A stretch of 64,000 bases of DNA from Aulosira sp. FACHB-615 (lineage in GTDB: Bacteria; Cyanobacteriota; Cyanobacteriia; Cyanobacteriales; Nostocaceae). The DNA is taken from positions 62,001 through 126,000 of the forward strand of contig NZ_JACJSE010000017.1 of assembly GCF_014698045.1 (NCBI RefSeq), written 5' to 3'. Shown here in pieces: positions 1 through 8,040 of this stretch. The number at the start of each line of letters is the position of its first letter. Position 1 is the first letter of the stretch. A model generated the notes under the pieces. That model was not told the origin of the DNA, made no database searches, and worked only from the letters and a program-made list of their open reading frames with translations. Both the position numbers and the translations under genes were made by a program.

Positions 1-2
1 AA

Positions 3-1772
3 AATCGTATTCCTGAACTTCAGCTTACCAATGATGACCTTAATGAAGATATGCAGCGCATCATTGAAAATGCAATGCTGGATGAAGAACAGGAAAATAA
101 TCTTGAGCGTCAATGCACTAGAGAATATCAAGTTATTGTTAGAGAAGACCGCCTAGAAACGATAGCGGCTGATATGGTGACACACTTCTTAGGTAGAGGC
201 TACAAGAGTAAAGCAATGGTAGTCTCTATTGATAGATTTACTGCTGTCAAAATGTACAACAAAGTACAGAAATATTGGCAACAACATTTAACTAAACTTA
301 AATCTGAACTTGCTACACCTAATCTGAGTGAATTTGAACAAAAGAAACTATCTAAACAAATTTGCTACATGGAAGAAACAGACATGGCGGTGATAGTTTC
401 TCAATCACAGGGTGAAGTAGAAGCTTTCCAGAAGAAAGGTTTAGATATTACACCGCACCGTAAACGCATAGTAAGTGAATCACCTGGACTAGATGAGAAA
501 TTCAAAGATGCAGATAACCCGCTAAGGATAGTCTTTGTTTGTGCAATGTGGATTACAGGTTTTGATGTACCTAGCTGTTCCACTATCTACTTAGATAAAC
601 CTATGCGGAATCATACCCTAATGCAAACCATAGCAAGGGCTAACCGTGTATTCAAAGATAAAGTTAACGGCTTAATAGTTGACTATATAGGCGTATTCCG
701 AGATTTAGAACAAGCCTTAGCAATATATGGTTCTGCATCTGGCGGTGGTATTCGTGAAGGGGAGACACCAGTTAAAGACAAATCCGCATTAGTAGAACAA
801 CTGCGGGATACCATAAGTGAAGCTAAAACTTTCTGTACCGCTAAAGGTATAGCCTTTAGCACGTTAGAAAATATTCAAGATGCTTTTTTACGTACCAAAG
901 TCTGGGATGAGGCTGTAGAGGCTATTTTAATTAATGATGATTCTAAACGTACTTATTTTTCTATCACCAGTCATGTAACCAAACTATATAAGGCGATTCT
1001 ACCTGATACGGCTGCTAATGAATTTTCTAACGTTCAAACCATTTTAGAGAGACTAGCAGAGAAAATCCGCTTAACACTTCCAGATACAGATGTTTCTGAC
1101 GTAATGGAAGAAGTAGGGGAACTTTTAGATGATTCTATTATTGCTGGTGAGTTTGTCATCTCCAGTAATCCAAAGCAATTAGTAAACCTCAGTCAACTAG
1201 ACTTTGAAGAACTACAAGCAAGATTTAACAGTGGTTATAAGCGTACTGAAGCAGAAAAGCTCAAAGGTACTATCAACCAAAAACTTCAGCAGATGGTTCA
1301 GTTAAATAGAACCCGCATCAACTATTTAGAGAAATTCCAAAGCATGATAGATGAGTATAATGCAGGTTCTCGAAATGTGGAATGGTTTTTTAGTCAGTTA
1401 ATTAACTTTGCTCAAGATTTAACGGTAGAAGATAAAAGAGCAATGTCAAATAATTTAACTGAAGAAGAATTAGCGATTTTTGACTTGCTGACTCAAGCAG
1501 AAATTAAGTTAAGTAAACAGGAACAGCAGGAAGTAAAACAAGTAGCTAGGGAACTACTAGAGACGTTAAAAAAAGAAAAGTTAGTTTTAGATTGGCGAAA
1601 ACGTCAGCAGACTAGAGCAGGTGTAGAGGTAACTATTAAAGATATTTTAGATAAACTTCCCGAAAGTTACTCAGCCGAAGTGTATGAGAAAAAATGTTTA
1701 GAAGTTTATCAGCATATTTATGAATCATACTCTGGTCAAGGTTTTACCATATATGAAACATTGAAGGATTAA
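3..1772 (+). CDS. hsdR: Type I restriction enzyme R subunit (HsdR), C-terminal part; 5' end outside the window
   Basis: The reading frame is open from the first bases of the window, so the gene starts upstream; the ATG at 51 is internal. HsdR is the motor and nuclease subunit of a type I restriction-modification complex and translocates DNA before cutting. What is visible is the second RecA-like helicase lobe, with an ITGFDVP segment near 555 and the motif VI-like QTIARANRVF near 623-652. A long helical C-terminal region follows and ends in the type of tail that docks HsdR onto the methylase core. The N-terminal PD-(D/E)xK nuclease and Walker A lobe are not in view, and neither are HsdM and HsdS. 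The gene lies inside the element that ends at the tRNA-Thr scar near 8031, so it is probably an imported defence gene. It converges with the helicase gene on the other strand across a strong hairpin. Confidence 0.9.
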   Translation, partial: NRIPELQLTNDDLNEDMQRIIENAMLDEEQENNLERQCTREYQVIVREDRLETIAADMVTHFLGRGYKSKAMVVSIDRFTAVKMYNKVQKYWQQHLTKLKSELATPNLSEFEQKKLSKQICYMEETDMAVIVSQSQGEVEAFQKKGLDITPHRKRIVSESPGLDEKFKDADNPLRIVFVCAMWITGFDVPSCSTIYLDKPMRNHTLMQTIARANRVFKDKVNGLIVDYIGVFRDLEQALAIYGSASGGGIREGETPVKDKSALVEQLRDTISEAKTFCTAKGIAFSTLENIQDAFLRTKVWDEAVEAILINDDSKRTYFSITSHVTKLYKAILPDTAANEFSNVQTILERLAEKIRLTLPDTDVSDVMEEVGELLDDSIIAGEFVISSNPKQLVNLSQLDFEELQARFNSGYKRTEAEKLKGTINQKLQQMVQLNRTRINYLEKFQSMIDEYNAGSRNVEWFFSQLINFAQDLTVEDKRAMSNNLTEEELAIFDLLTQAEIKLSKQEQQEVKQVARELLETLKKEKLVLDWRKRQQTRAGVEVTIKDILDKLPESYSAEVYEKKCLEVYQHIYESYSGQGFTIYETLKD

Positions 1773-1815
1773 TCTAAATTCTGATTAGACTTTTTAACTG
1801 AATTAATTTCAATCT

Positions 1816-1844
1816 AAAAAATTCAGTTTTATACTGAATTTTTT
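1816..1844. terminator. Bidirectional terminator between hsdR and the helicase gene
   Basis: A perfect 12-bp stem (AAAAAATTCAGT, 5-nt loop, ACTGAATTTTTT) has a T-run on both strands. It sits between two converging genes, so it can stop transcription from both sides. Confidence 0.85.
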
Positions 1845-1860
1845 GGATATACAATAAAAC

Positions 1861-4539
1861 TCACCTTGACAAAACTGGTGATTGTTCGTTGACGTTCGAT
1901 TCATCGTCAAGTAAACACAGTTGTAACAAGGATACTGATTCAGTATTAGCAACAGCTTTATTCACTTCAAATTGTTGTCTCTTTTCTGTCTTTTCCTCAT
2001 CGCTAATACAAGCTTCTGGTAGTGGCAGCCCACTAAGTAATAAAACTTCTCCAGGTTCTCTTACAAGTCTTGCTCTACCTATTGCTTGCCTTAATTCAGC
2101 TTCCATGAGAGTTAAATGTATGTTTCTTAAACCTTCGTTTTTATAAGTTTTAATGTTAAATTGAATTCCATTTCTCTCAATAGTTTGGTCAGTCATTTGG
2201 AAATCACTTGCTTTGTATTGCACACCTAAACAAGCAGCAAAAAGAGCATACATTAAATGATTGTGGTATGGTGTACCTATAATTGCTATTTTCTTGCCTT
2301 TTAGCCCATCGTAACCTAATACGTTTCCTATGTGCATATTTTCGACTGCATTTGGAAAATGGCTTTTATAAGCAGCAAATGTAATTACAGCCTCATAATC
2401 CTTTGTTTGATTTAACGCATACTCTACACATTTAGAGTTTTTTAATGAATATCTACTAAAACTATATGTACTATCTTGAAGAATAATTCCTTTTAATTCT
2501 ACATTACTTAAATCATGGAATTCTAATCTATTACCAACTAACTCTTCGTAAAAATTACGGTCAGCAGTAGCCGACAAAATAATTACCTTTTTATTCGGTA
2601 ATTTATTTTTCTTTATATAATGTATAACTGAGGTATCATGGCTATCTATAGTATAAAAATTACTATCAAAAAATTCTAATATCTTGCCTTCATAATCATT
2701 GCTATTGTTAATTACTTCTTCTGATAAGTCTACATAATTATTAAAGACAAGTGGTTGCATTGCCAATGGGCAATTAGTTCTACTAGATTCAATTTCTTTA
2801 ATTAAATTAGCAATTGTATTTTTATCTCCTTTATCACGGATATTAGATTTTAATTTTAATAAATCATTTTTAGTTATACTGCCAATACTGAGTAGTTTAT
2901 TGATAGGGTCTTCATCAAAGACAACAGTATTTAAATGTGGAAAGTCTATAAATAAAGCCTTGTCATGTGTAGTTAATACAGTAGAGGTAGACTCAATTCC
3001 TCTGATAAACTGATGACGATATTTTTTTAACTCTTCATAGTTATCTGCTTCTTGCGTAATAATTCTACTTGCTTCAGTTGTAGCACCTACTTTATATAAA
3101 TGACTTAATCTATTTTTTAGTTCTTCTGGAATATTTGTAGGTAATTCAGGTATAATTTCACAGGTTATCTTCATCCTACTTTCACCGACTTCTTCTTTTA
3201 GTTGATGTGTAGGAAAAGCTAAAACTACACTATTTAATGTTTCTATAAGTCTTGTTTTGCCCAAACCTGTAGCTACTTTAAATACATAAACCTTATTATT
3301 TTTTGCTTTAAGTGCATTCCTTAATAATTTCTCAAACTGTTTCTCTGCTTTTGATAAAGAAATAGTCGTATAAGGTTGAGTTCTAATAATACTAGATGTT
3401 TTAGCTGCCTGTATTAGTGTATTATATTTACCGTCCTCCTCATAAGGACTAAATGTCTTTAATTTTGCAGGTCTATACCCATATTTTTTAACTATACTAG
3501 GCAGGTTTAAAAGTACCTCAAAAAAACGAGGTTTTACATTTAATGCCGTTTCCCAATCCTCAGTATATTCATTATTTTTCTTCATCAGTTCTACCAATTT
3601 TTTATACTTTTGTGTACCTCCTTTGATATGAATTAAATTAGTAACTAAGCCGAAATACTCAGGATATGTAAGCCATTTTCCTAATTCTAAATCTTTGATT
3701 ATCTTTACTTTATTCTTTAGATGCTGCCAAGATATTTCTTGAAGAGATGTATGTTCGTGTGTATAAAAATGGGATTCACTATATTTATTAATATAGTAAC
3801 TCTCGTTTTCATACACACACACAGCAACACAATTTTCTAAATATTCTTTGGCATCATTCTGTGTAGCTTGTTCAAGATTTGTTAAATCTCGACTCAGGTT
3901 TTTACTATTAGATGTTGCTTCTGATTTAGCTGCTACTGTGAGTAGATTGAGGTCTAGAAAATAATTATAGTTTGTATATATTAGTTCACGTCCACCAAAA
4001 AACATTCTAGCGGGTTCTTTTGTATTATCTGCTTCAGGAAACAGCCTATGTAAAGCATCAACAATCCTCTGTCTCTCATATATATCTGTAACTACCTGTC
4101 TTGTTTGAAAGACTACCCGGAATTTAGGTAAACTTTCACTATTAGAAAAAGTATTATAGGCAAATGTACAATTTAGACCATAAAATTCTATCCTGTTAAG
4201 TACATCATCCAAAGTAATAGGAATTGAATTTTTTGTATTGTCAAAATCCAAAGCAAATAAAGATTGAGATTTCCATCCCTCATTTTGACGTGTAAAAACA
4301 ATCTCTTGTTTTTCGTTTGTAACAATATTTCCTGTCTTATCCTTTCTAGGAGTAGGAATTAGATAAGCAGTAGTCCAGCTTTGCCCATAAGGCTGAGTTA
4401 CTTTAGTAGCTAATTCCTCTATTGTAATTTCTACAGGATGGTAGATAATTCTGTTACTAATTTCACCTATTTCACCTTTATCTCTGTCTGCTTTACGAGT
4501 CCATTTTTGTGTGTCTAGCAATAGCTTATGTGTTTGCAT
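1861..4539 (-). CDS. Primase/helicase-like protein of an integrated element (SF2 helicase domain)
   Basis: About 892 aa from the ATG at 4539, chosen because AAGAAG lies 9 nt upstream. An ATG at 4620 would add 27 AT-rich residues without a ribosome site. From the ATG at 4539, the helicase half shows Walker A (ATGLGKT, about residue 420), a DEDP Walker B (about 538), an LSAT motif III-like segment (about 650) and QAIGRAR as motif VI (about 815): a superfamily 2 helicase. The N-terminal half has ALDFDN, then KFRVVF, then ARMFFGG, spaced as in primase-polymerase-like domains of phage and plasmid replication proteins; this assignment is inference. The base composition is very AT-rich, unlike the housekeeping genes to the right, in keeping with transfer. 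Likely role: replication or maintenance of the element when excised. Other possibility: a stand-alone defence helicase. Confidence 0.65.
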   Translation of the reverse strand: MQTHKLLLDTQKWTRKADRDKGEIGEISNRIIYHPVEITIEELATKVTQPYGQSWTTAYLIPTPRKDKTGNIVTNEKQEIVFTRQNEGWKSQSLFALDFDNTKNSIPITLDDVLNRIEFYGLNCTFAYNTFSNSESLPKFRVVFQTRQVVTDIYERQRIVDALHRLFPEADNTKEPARMFFGGRELIYTNYNYFLDLNLLTVAAKSEATSNSKNLSRDLTNLEQATQNDAKEYLENCVAVCVYENESYYINKYSESHFYTHEHTSLQEISWQHLKNKVKIIKDLELGKWLTYPEYFGLVTNLIHIKGGTQKYKKLVELMKKNNEYTEDWETALNVKPRFFEVLLNLPSIVKKYGYRPAKLKTFSPYEEDGKYNTLIQAAKTSSIIRTQPYTTISLSKAEKQFEKLLRNALKAKNNKVYVFKVATGLGKTRLIETLNSVVLAFPTHQLKEEVGESRMKITCEIIPELPTNIPEELKNRLSHLYKVGATTEASRIITQEADNYEELKKYRHQFIRGIESTSTVLTTHDKALFIDFPHLNTVVFDEDPINKLLSIGSITKNDLLKLKSNIRDKGDKNTIANLIKEIESSRTNCPLAMQPLVFNNYVDLSEEVINNSNDYEGKILEFFDSNFYTIDSHDTSVIHYIKKNKLPNKKVIILSATADRNFYEELVGNRLEFHDLSNVELKGIILQDSTYSFSRYSLKNSKCVEYALNQTKDYEAVITFAAYKSHFPNAVENMHIGNVLGYDGLKGKKIAIIGTPYHNHLMYALFAACLGVQYKASDFQMTDQTIERNGIQFNIKTYKNEGLRNIHLTLMEAELRQAIGRARLVREPGEVLLLSGLPLPEACISDEEKTEKRQQFEVNKAVANTESVSLLQLCLLDDESNVNEQSPVLSR

Positions 4540-4794
4540 AAAAATATACTTCTTTTGTTTATATATTGATTTATTTATTCTTAATTCACTTACAAAATAA
4601 ATCAGTATAATTTTACTCATCTATTAAGATGAATTTTTTAAATAATCTATTTTTTTGAGAATTAGAAATAACTACATTACAGCATTTCATCCCTAATTTA
4701 TTAGATAAGTAAATTTATTAAATGCTAGTATAAATTTTTATCTTAAGGTAATTATCAAAATTTGGTTAGGTTGCCTCTTGATAACTTAAATTCT

Positions 4795-5067
4795 TCATGC
4801 TGTCAGGTTTGTTTTCTTCTGTAGTCAAATTGATAATTTTATAACTGTTGTCTCTGCTGAGTCTACTAATTCAGCAATAGTTTACACTTCAACTTCTCTG
4901 AGTGTCTCTTCCCTAGCTGATTTAGCATTTATTTAAGCAATAATAGCAGATTAACTACTTTCATAGTTGCCAATTTGGCATTTATTTTGCTCTCCAGCTA
5001 AAATCATGTCTTTGTTGTCATAGGCATAGTTTACACTCCTTAGATTAGGACTGATTTTAAAGTGTCG
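4795..5067 (-). pseudogene. Decayed small gene interrupted by four nonsense codons
   Basis: One minus-strand frame stays coherent over about 90 codons, from just inside the in-frame TAA at 5068-5070 down to a terminal TGA at 4795-4797. It is broken by TAA at codons 19, 25 and 42 and TGA at codon 61, counting from the ATG at 5007. Reading each TAA as CAA and the TGA as CGA gives a smooth hydrophilic helix (for example INAKSAREETLREVEV then TIAELVDSAE). Every stop is therefore one C-to-T change from a sense codon. No family is recognised. It lies between the helicase gene and the HNH-like gene on the same strand, so it may once have been part of the same transcript. Confidence 0.45.
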
Positions 5068-5092
5068 TTATTTTTGGAGTCAACGGTACTTT

Positions 5093-5545
5093 TTAGTTTA
5101 TATAAAAACAAGTATACGGAAGGTTAATTTTGTCTTTGTACTTTAGCCATAGATATTTATTCTGAGATGCTGAAACTATCTGTAATTCGCACTCAATATT
5201 ATGGAACTGTACCCAGTCTTTTAATATTGAATCTAGTTCTTTTTTTGACATAAAAGATACTAAATCTAAATCAATTTGCTTATCAGAAATAAATTTATGT
5301 GCAAGTTGACGGAAGCTTTTACCAATAGCAGCGTTGTGGTCAACCTGAACTTTAGAACTATCCTTTATCCGATAGCCGCTAAAATCTGAAATCCAGTAAC
5401 CCTTGGGGGTTTTTCTAGCTTCCTTATATTTTTTAATGTAAGGTGCTACAGCCTTACGTAACATCTGTAAAAAATCGTCTACGACCTGTTTCTTTTCAGG
5501 TTTAGTGTAATTTCTCATACTCGTTATTCTGTTTTTATTTGACAT
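5093..5545 (-). CDS. HNH-like small protein of the element (function uncertain)
   Basis: 150 aa, strongly basic at the N-terminus. The centre has a YWISDFSGYRIKDSSKVQVDHN stretch (written here in parts: YWISDFSGY, then KVQVDHN), later a DWVQFHN segment and a C-terminal ASQNKYLWLKY. The order V-D-H, then W-x-x-F-H, then a late Asn matches small phage HNH-type proteins that I recall in general form, but the usual zinc-binding cysteines are absent. The nuclease assignment is therefore weak inference. The gene starts 2 nt after the ribbon-helix-helix gene stops, so the two are almost certainly co-transcribed. Confidence 0.45.
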   Translation of the reverse strand: MSNKNRITSMRNYTKPEKKQVVDDFLQMLRKAVAPYIKKYKEARKTPKGYWISDFSGYRIKDSSKVQVDHNAAIGKSFRQLAHKFISDKQIDLDLVSFMSKKELDSILKDWVQFHNIECELQIVSASQNKYLWLKYKDKINLPYTCFYIN

Positions 5546-5547
5546 AA

Positions 5548-5736
5548 TTACGCTGAAATTAGTTCTTTTACTTCTTGTATCTTGTCTAGTATTTCCGGCT
5601 TCAAAGCCTTAAGAGCTACTCTAATTAATTCAGAGTGACTAAGCTTTGTTCGTTTACTTTCTCTCTGCAACAAATCAATTACATCTGTATGCAGTCTAAA
5701 GCTTTTAACGATTACTTGATTTTTCATAATACTCAT
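5548..5736 (-). CDS. Ribbon-helix-helix (CopG-like) DNA-binding protein
   Basis: 62 aa. The N-terminal strand (VIVKSFRLHTDVIDLLQ) followed by two helices with the SHSELIRVALKAL segment fits the ribbon-helix-helix fold, which binds operator DNA as a dimer through the paired strand. It is the first gene of a two-gene unit with the HNH-like protein. It faces the 5813 gene across a 76-bp AT-rich gap. It is a candidate autoregulator or antitoxin-type partner for the downstream gene. The start could also be the ATG three codons later; neither has a clear ribosome site. Confidence 0.65.
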   Translation of the reverse strand: MSIMKNQVIVKSFRLHTDVIDLLQRESKRTKLSHSELIRVALKALKPEILDKIQEVKELISA

Positions 5737-5812
5737 GTGTTATATATGTATTACTTTTAGTATAATATATTTATAAGAATTAAAAAAGTTGATTTTAAGG
5801 AATAAAAATTAA
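5737..5812. promoter_or_regulatory. Divergent promoter region of the RHH pair and the 5813 gene
   Basis: A 76-bp, very AT-rich spacer between divergent genes. It contains TAGTATAATATA, which resembles a -10 element for rightward transcription, and overlapping TATATA palindromes suitable as an RHH operator. This is inference from position and composition. Confidence 0.4.
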
Positions 5813-6253
5813 ATGAATATTAAAAATATGAATTTACTAGAAAAAATCAGAGAAAGAAGGTTTTTTAAAGAGAGAAGAAAAGCTCAAATGGATGCGATAG
5901 GGCAAGAATTAAAGCAGAGTTTTCAAAATTCAAATACAATCCAATATCAAAAAATTGGTGACTATGAAAAAGGCATTATTAATCCTATGCCAGAATTCAG
6001 AGAGAGGATAATGCTTTCTAATTTTGCTATTCCAGGTCAAATAGTATCTTTTTCAGATAATTTTGTACCAGCTAGAATCAAAATTCTGAAAATAAAACAA
6101 TCCCGTGGAGAACTGACACCGCAGGAGACTCAGGAGCTTTATTTTTGGCAGAGAAACCAGAATAAAAGAGAGTTAGAAAATGAGCGTGAAATCAACAGAA
6201 ATATTAGATTTTACAGTAGAGAAGCATTCAATATAGCTCGTAAATGGTTTTAG
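5813..6253 (+). CDS. Unknown basic protein, possibly with a degenerate helix-turn-helix
   Basis: 146 aa, preceded by AAGGA 13 nt before the ATG. The first third is rich in Arg and Lys. A stretch from AIGQELKQSF through YQKIGDYEKGIINPMP recalls the Xre-type helix-turn-helix ending in Y-E-x-G-x-x-x-P, but it is not clear enough to call. The C-terminal half is helical and charged (REINRNIRFYSREAFNIARKW). It is divergent from the RHH gene and sits between element genes and the integrase. It could be a directionality or excision factor, but nothing in the sequence proves it. Confidence 0.4.
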   Translation: MNIKNMNLLEKIRERRFFKERRKAQMDAIGQELKQSFQNSNTIQYQKIGDYEKGIINPMPEFRERIMLSNFAIPGQIVSFSDNFVPARIKILKIKQSRGELTPQETQELYFWQRNQNKRELENEREINRNIRFYSREAFNIARKWF

Positions 6254-6573
6254 TTAGCATATATGGTATGGTCTTAGAATTTTATAATTAATTCTAGGAT
6301 TACTATTTGTTAGCGATTGGAGCTTTACGTCCCAAAGTATGTAAAGTATGTTAATTTTGCATACGAAGGAGTGTTATTTTGGTATATAGGTTAATAACAC
6401 TAAATAACCCAGCAGTACACATAGAGATTATCTTATATAAATATTTTCTAACGGATAAATTATTAAACTGATATTTTTCTATGCCTATCAATTTGAGTTT
6501 TATTGTCTGGTTGAATACTCACTAATTTAAATATTTACTAGAGGCTTTAATGAGTATTGATAATTAGGTATAT
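6254..6573. other. AT-rich intergenic stretch without a recognisable gene
   Basis: About 320 bases between the 5813 gene and the integrase terminator. I see no coding frame of note and no tRNA. Its AT-richness matches the rest of the element. Confidence 0.5.
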
Positions 6574-6603
6574 AAAAAATCAGGTAAGATTTGATTACCT
6601 GAT
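6574..6603 (-). terminator. Terminator of the integrase gene
   Basis: Stem ATCAGGTAA / TTACCTGAT (6579-6587 with 6595-6603), 7-nt loop. A run of six A on the left gives a T-run on the minus strand, 45 bp downstream of the integrase stop. Confidence 0.75.
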
Positions 6604-6648
6604 GTTAAGCATTAGAGTTAGTTGTACTTAAAAACCATTTTTAAAACT

Positions 6649-7863
6649 TTAAATTTCTGGTAACTCAATGTCATCATTAGTTGCAAGATAATATTTCATA
6701 ATTGTTTCAGGGGAGTTCCCACAGATAGTAGCAATAGTTTTAATGTCTATACCGTCTCTCACTAACCAAGTAATAAAGCTGTGACGTAAATCATAAAAAA
6801 CTAACTCTTTACTAATTGCTTTAGCTGTAAACAGTTTGTTAACTATTGGCTGCCAGTATCGGCTATGAAAATTTCCACCATCTAAATATGTTCCTTCGTA
6901 GCTAGGAAACACCAAATTATTTTCATTATCTATTTTTGGTAAACTTCTAATAAAATCTGTTAGTTGTTTATTGCAAGGAAATATTCTAGCGTCTATACCA
7001 TTCTTCGTACCTTGTAAAAGTTGACCGCTAGAGTATCGCTTATTAAAGACAATTTGGCATTTATTACCGTTGTCTTTGATATCATCCCAAGTTAAAGCTA
7101 TTGCTTCACTAGGACGGCAACCAGTTCTAATTCTGAACTCTACAAATGGTGCATAGTAAGCACTTGTGTAAGCTGAATTAACATTATCAAATCTACCATC
7201 CTTGAATGTTTGTAATATTATTTTAGCTTCTTGCTTAGAGTAAATTTGAATATTTTTACCGTCAATTTCCAGCATTGCTATTAATGCTCCCATCGGATTA
7301 TTGTCTTTAATTTTCCCTAGCTTGATTGCTATATTTATTGCACTTCTAAGTGTGCGTAGTGGGGGTTCAATATAACCGTCTTTGTGCTTAGTACGTAACC
7401 ATGCCAGCAACTTATCAGCGTTAGAAACTTGTAGACACTCACTAGGGCATTTTGACAACCATCTATCTATAGGTATCCATCTGTTTTTTAGTGTAGATTT
7501 AGGTACGTCTGGCTTTAACGCTTTATAAGCTTCCCAGATTTCTAGTAAAGTCGGTTCCGAATTATCTCCAACTGGTAGCAACCTGACCTCAGTTAACTTC
7601 GGTGCATCTGGTTTAGCCAGTCCATATTTAACTAAAGTTGGGTCAAAGTTGCCTCGGTAATAATCAGCTAGGATGTCCCTACAAATAGCTAGGGTAGCTT
7701 CTATCCCATTTTCTGAGTAGTCAAATGTGTACTTGGTGAAGCTAATATCCTTGCGTCTTACGCGAATCCTCAGCCTACCCTTGTCATTCTCTATTTTTAG
7801 TGGCTTAATACTTGCATTAGCGTTTATAAGCTTGCGTTCTAACTTATTAAAGTCGGACTTCAT
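6649..7863 (-). CDS. Tyrosine recombinase / phage-type integrase
   Basis: 404 aa. The C-terminal catalytic domain (about 205-400) shows R250 in RTGCRPSEA, R360 in FYDLRHSF and the nucleophile Y392 in MKYYLA. The usual first His of the HxxR box is Tyr (Y357), and the His/Trp nine residues before the nucleophile is Asn (N383). The N-terminal half holds an SAM-like core-binding domain preceded by a short beta-rich arm-binding segment (GRLRIRVRR). It starts about 120 bp from the tRNA-Thr fragment and points away from it, the usual arrangement for an island integrase next to its attachment site. It would catalyse integration at, and with a partner excision from, tRNA-Thr. A hairpin and paired direct repeats between gene and scar may be its own operator and arm sites. 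Confidence 0.9.
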   Translation of the reverse strand: MKSDFNKLERKLINANASIKPLKIENDKGRLRIRVRRKDISFTKYTFDYSENGIEATLAICRDILADYYRGNFDPTLVKYGLAKPDAPKLTEVRLLPVGDNSEPTLLEIWEAYKALKPDVPKSTLKNRWIPIDRWLSKCPSECLQVSNADKLLAWLRTKHKDGYIEPPLRTLRSAINIAIKLGKIKDNNPMGALIAMLEIDGKNIQIYSKQEAKIILQTFKDGRFDNVNSAYTSAYYAPFVEFRIRTGCRPSEAIALTWDDIKDNGNKCQIVFNKRYSSGQLLQGTKNGIDARIFPCNKQLTDFIRSLPKIDNENNLVFPSYEGTYLDGGNFHSRYWQPIVNKLFTAKAISKELVFYDLRHSFITWLVRDGIDIKTIATICGNSPETIMKYYLATNDDIELPEI

Positions 7864-7864
7864 T

Positions 7865-7905
7865 CTCTCAAACTTCCTATCTTTCAGGTGTTTGAGAGTT
7901 TTTTG
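7865..7905. promoter_or_regulatory. Hairpin immediately upstream of the integrase start
   Basis: CTCTCAAAC (7865-7873) pairs with GTTTGAGAG (7890-7898), followed on the plus strand by TTTTTT. It can end rightward transcription or act as an operator over the integrase start; position alone cannot decide. Confidence 0.5.
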
Positions 7906-7908
7906 TTT

Positions 7909-7929
7909 TCTACCAAATTTCTACCAAAT
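7909..7929. repeat. Two direct copies of TCTACCAAAT near the attachment site
   Basis: TCTACCAAAT occurs at 7909-7918 and again at 7920-7929, an 11-bp period equal to about one helical turn. Direct repeats like this beside a core site are typical arm-type integrase sites; that role is inferred. Confidence 0.5.
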
Positions 7930-7961
7930 AGTTGTTTGAAAACCACTCAGTTATGACTGAA

Positions 7962-7981
7962 AGTCTTGTGCCAACAAGACT
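7962..7981. repeat. Perfect inverted repeat abutting the tRNA fragment
   Basis: AGTCTTGT, GCCA loop, ACAAGACT. It ends 3 bp before the tRNA-like anticodon stem begins and replaces the expected tRNA D-arm region. It probably belongs to the element end of the att site. Confidence 0.5.
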
Positions 7982-7984
7982 GCA

Positions 7985-8031
7985 CACCCTTGGTAAGGGT
8001 GAGGTCACGAGTTCAATCCTCGTCACGGGCT
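7985..8031 (+). other. Attachment scar: 3' half of tRNA-Thr(GGT)
   Basis: An anticodon arm CACCC-TTGGTAA-GGGTG (anticodon GGT at 7992-7994), 5-nt variable loop, T arm ACGAG-TTCAATC-CTCGT and 3' acceptor CACGGGC plus discriminator T are all present. The 5' acceptor GCCCGTG and D arm are absent, and the upstream bases do not fold as tRNA. This is the displaced 3' end left when an element inserts into a tRNA gene. The intact tRNA-Thr should lie at the other end of the element, to the left of this window on the plus strand. Encoded CCA is absent. Confidence 0.85.
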
Positions 8032-8040
8032 TTTGATAAA

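Noticed and set aside
4795..5067. A live gene with recoded stop codons
   Set aside because: Both TAA and TGA would need recoding with different meanings, while neighbouring genes use the same codons as normal stops; decay is simpler.
7958..8031. A complete tRNA-Thr gene
   Set aside because: The T arm, anticodon arm and 3' acceptor are good, but the 5' acceptor GCCCGTG and a D arm are missing; the upstream bases form a separate hairpin.
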